Shown in pieces: positions 6,534-6,750 of a DNA stretch of 6,750 bases. Numbering within the stretch: the stretch's first letter is position 1; each line of letters starts with the position of its first letter. The notes under the pieces are model-generated. The model was not told the origin of the DNA, ran no database searches, and saw only the letters and a list, made by a program, of their open reading frames with translations. The position numbers and the translations under genes were made by a program. Origin of the DNA: Burkholderiales bacterium (GTDB taxonomy: Bacteria; Pseudomonadota; Gammaproteobacteria; Burkholderiales; Burkholderiaceae_C); contig SBFU01000445.1 in NCBI GenBank assembly GCA_006227785.1, positions 1 through 6,750 of the forward strand, written 5' to 3'.

Positions 6534-6709
6534 TCGGTCGGAGGCTCGGCAGTGGCGGGGCGTGAGGTTCGGTCCCGGCGAACTCGAACCCGGGGGCTCC
6601 CGGAGGTGAACCTTTAAAATCGGTGCCAAATTCTAAGTCCGCCGCCCGCCTCCACCCCAAAAGTCGCTGCTGGCGCCCTACCTGACCTGCCGGGCATAGC
6701 CCCTCCCCC
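6534..6709. promoter_or_regulatory. Divergent intergenic region between the permease gene and purM
   Basis: This is the only region in the window from which two genes diverge, so promoters for both the permease operon and purM should lie here. An AT-rich island at 6609-6636, including TTTAAAAT (6613-6620) and AAATTCTAAG (6628-6637), stands out from the GC-rich surroundings and is the likeliest place for -10 elements. I could not find a convincing -35/-10 pair with normal spacing on either strand, so no precise promoter is called. No purine-rich ribosome binding site precedes the purM ATG; the bases just before it are pyrimidine-rich. Confidence 0.4.
6566..6612. repeat. Inverted-repeat cluster in the permease gene leader
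   Basis: Several short inverted repeats overlap. GGTTC (6566-6570) can pair with GAACC (6608-6612). GTTCG (6567-6571) can instead pair with CGAAC (6579-6583). CCGGG (6590-6594) can pair with either CCCGG at 6574-6578 or CCCGG at 6599-6603. The alternatives are mutually exclusive. The cluster lies 33 bases upstream of the permease start and may be partly in its 5' leader. No known riboswitch or RNA family was recognised. Confidence 0.3.
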
Positions 6710-6750
6710 ATGACGAGCACCACTCCCCTTTCCTACAAAGACGCCGGCGT
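6710..6750 (+). CDS. purM: Phosphoribosylformylglycinamidine cyclo-ligase (AIR synthase), N-terminal start (partial)
   Basis: The first 13 codons and part of a 14th are visible before the window ends: MTSTTPLSYKDAG. PurM proteins of Burkholderiales and related bacteria begin with a very similar LSYxDAGV segment. PurM is the cytoplasmic enzyme that closes the imidazole ring of aminoimidazole ribotide using ATP in purine synthesis. Position next to, and divergent from, the PerM-like and hda genes is a known proteobacterial arrangement and supports the call. Confidence is limited by the short visible part. Confidence 0.8.
   Translation, partial: MTSTTPLSYKDAG

Noticed and set aside
6566..6612. 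tRNA-like T-arm on the minus strand (GGGTTCGAGTTC)
   Set aside because: No matching acceptor stem, anticodon arm or CCA end could be assembled around it.
5460..6617. Long plus-strand open frame (385 codons) opposite the PerM-like gene
   Set aside because: Its translation is dominated by Gln, His, Gly and Arg with no recognisable domain, as expected for the antisense of a GC-rich membrane-protein gene. The minus-strand frame has clear family motifs.
6614..6629. Sigma-54-like promoter on the minus strand (TTGGCAC, then TT four to five bases on)
   Set aside because: The -24 half fits, but the essential GC of the -12 element is replaced by AA, and nothing suggests an activator site.

Overview
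The window looks like chromosomal DNA from a GC-rich betaproteobacterium of the order Burkholderiales, most likely family Comamonadaceae. This rests on the GC-rich codon use, the protein sequences, the gene order purM / AI-2E-type permease / hda / HAD hydrolase / pcnB / folK, and an 80-base repeat of a type I associate with Comamonadaceae. The assignment comes from recognising families by eye, not from a database search.

Layout. Plus strand at the left edge: the last 24 codons of pdxH (pyridoxamine phosphate oxidase), then a small PlsC-type acyltransferase 18 bases downstream. A minus-strand block converges on these and fills most of the window. In its direction of transcription (right to left) it holds an AI-2E/PerM-family membrane protein, hda (DnaA inactivator), a HAD-IB phosphatase, pcnB (poly(A) polymerase), folK (folate pathway HPPK) and an amidohydrolase-2 family protein. 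At the right edge purM (purine synthesis) starts on the plus strand, divergent from the permease gene, with 176 bases between them.

How the genes relate. From hda to folK the genes are packed tightly: 2 bases between hda and the HAD gene, an ATGA overlap between the HAD gene and pcnB, and 11 bases between pcnB and folK. This points to one polycistronic, partly translation-coupled message. The products belong to different housekeeping tasks (replication control, RNA decay, folate and lipid metabolism), so this is a conserved neighbourhood rather than one pathway. The amidohydrolase lies 135 bases after folK and may be read through or have its own promoter.

I see no phage, IS element, CRISPR array, toxin-antitoxin pair or defence system, and no evidence for a new multi-gene system. 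The points most worth a second look are a repeat-like stem-loop inside the 5' coding region of the HAD gene, an amidohydrolase whose usual metal ligands appear replaced, and the long Arg-rich tail of PcnB.
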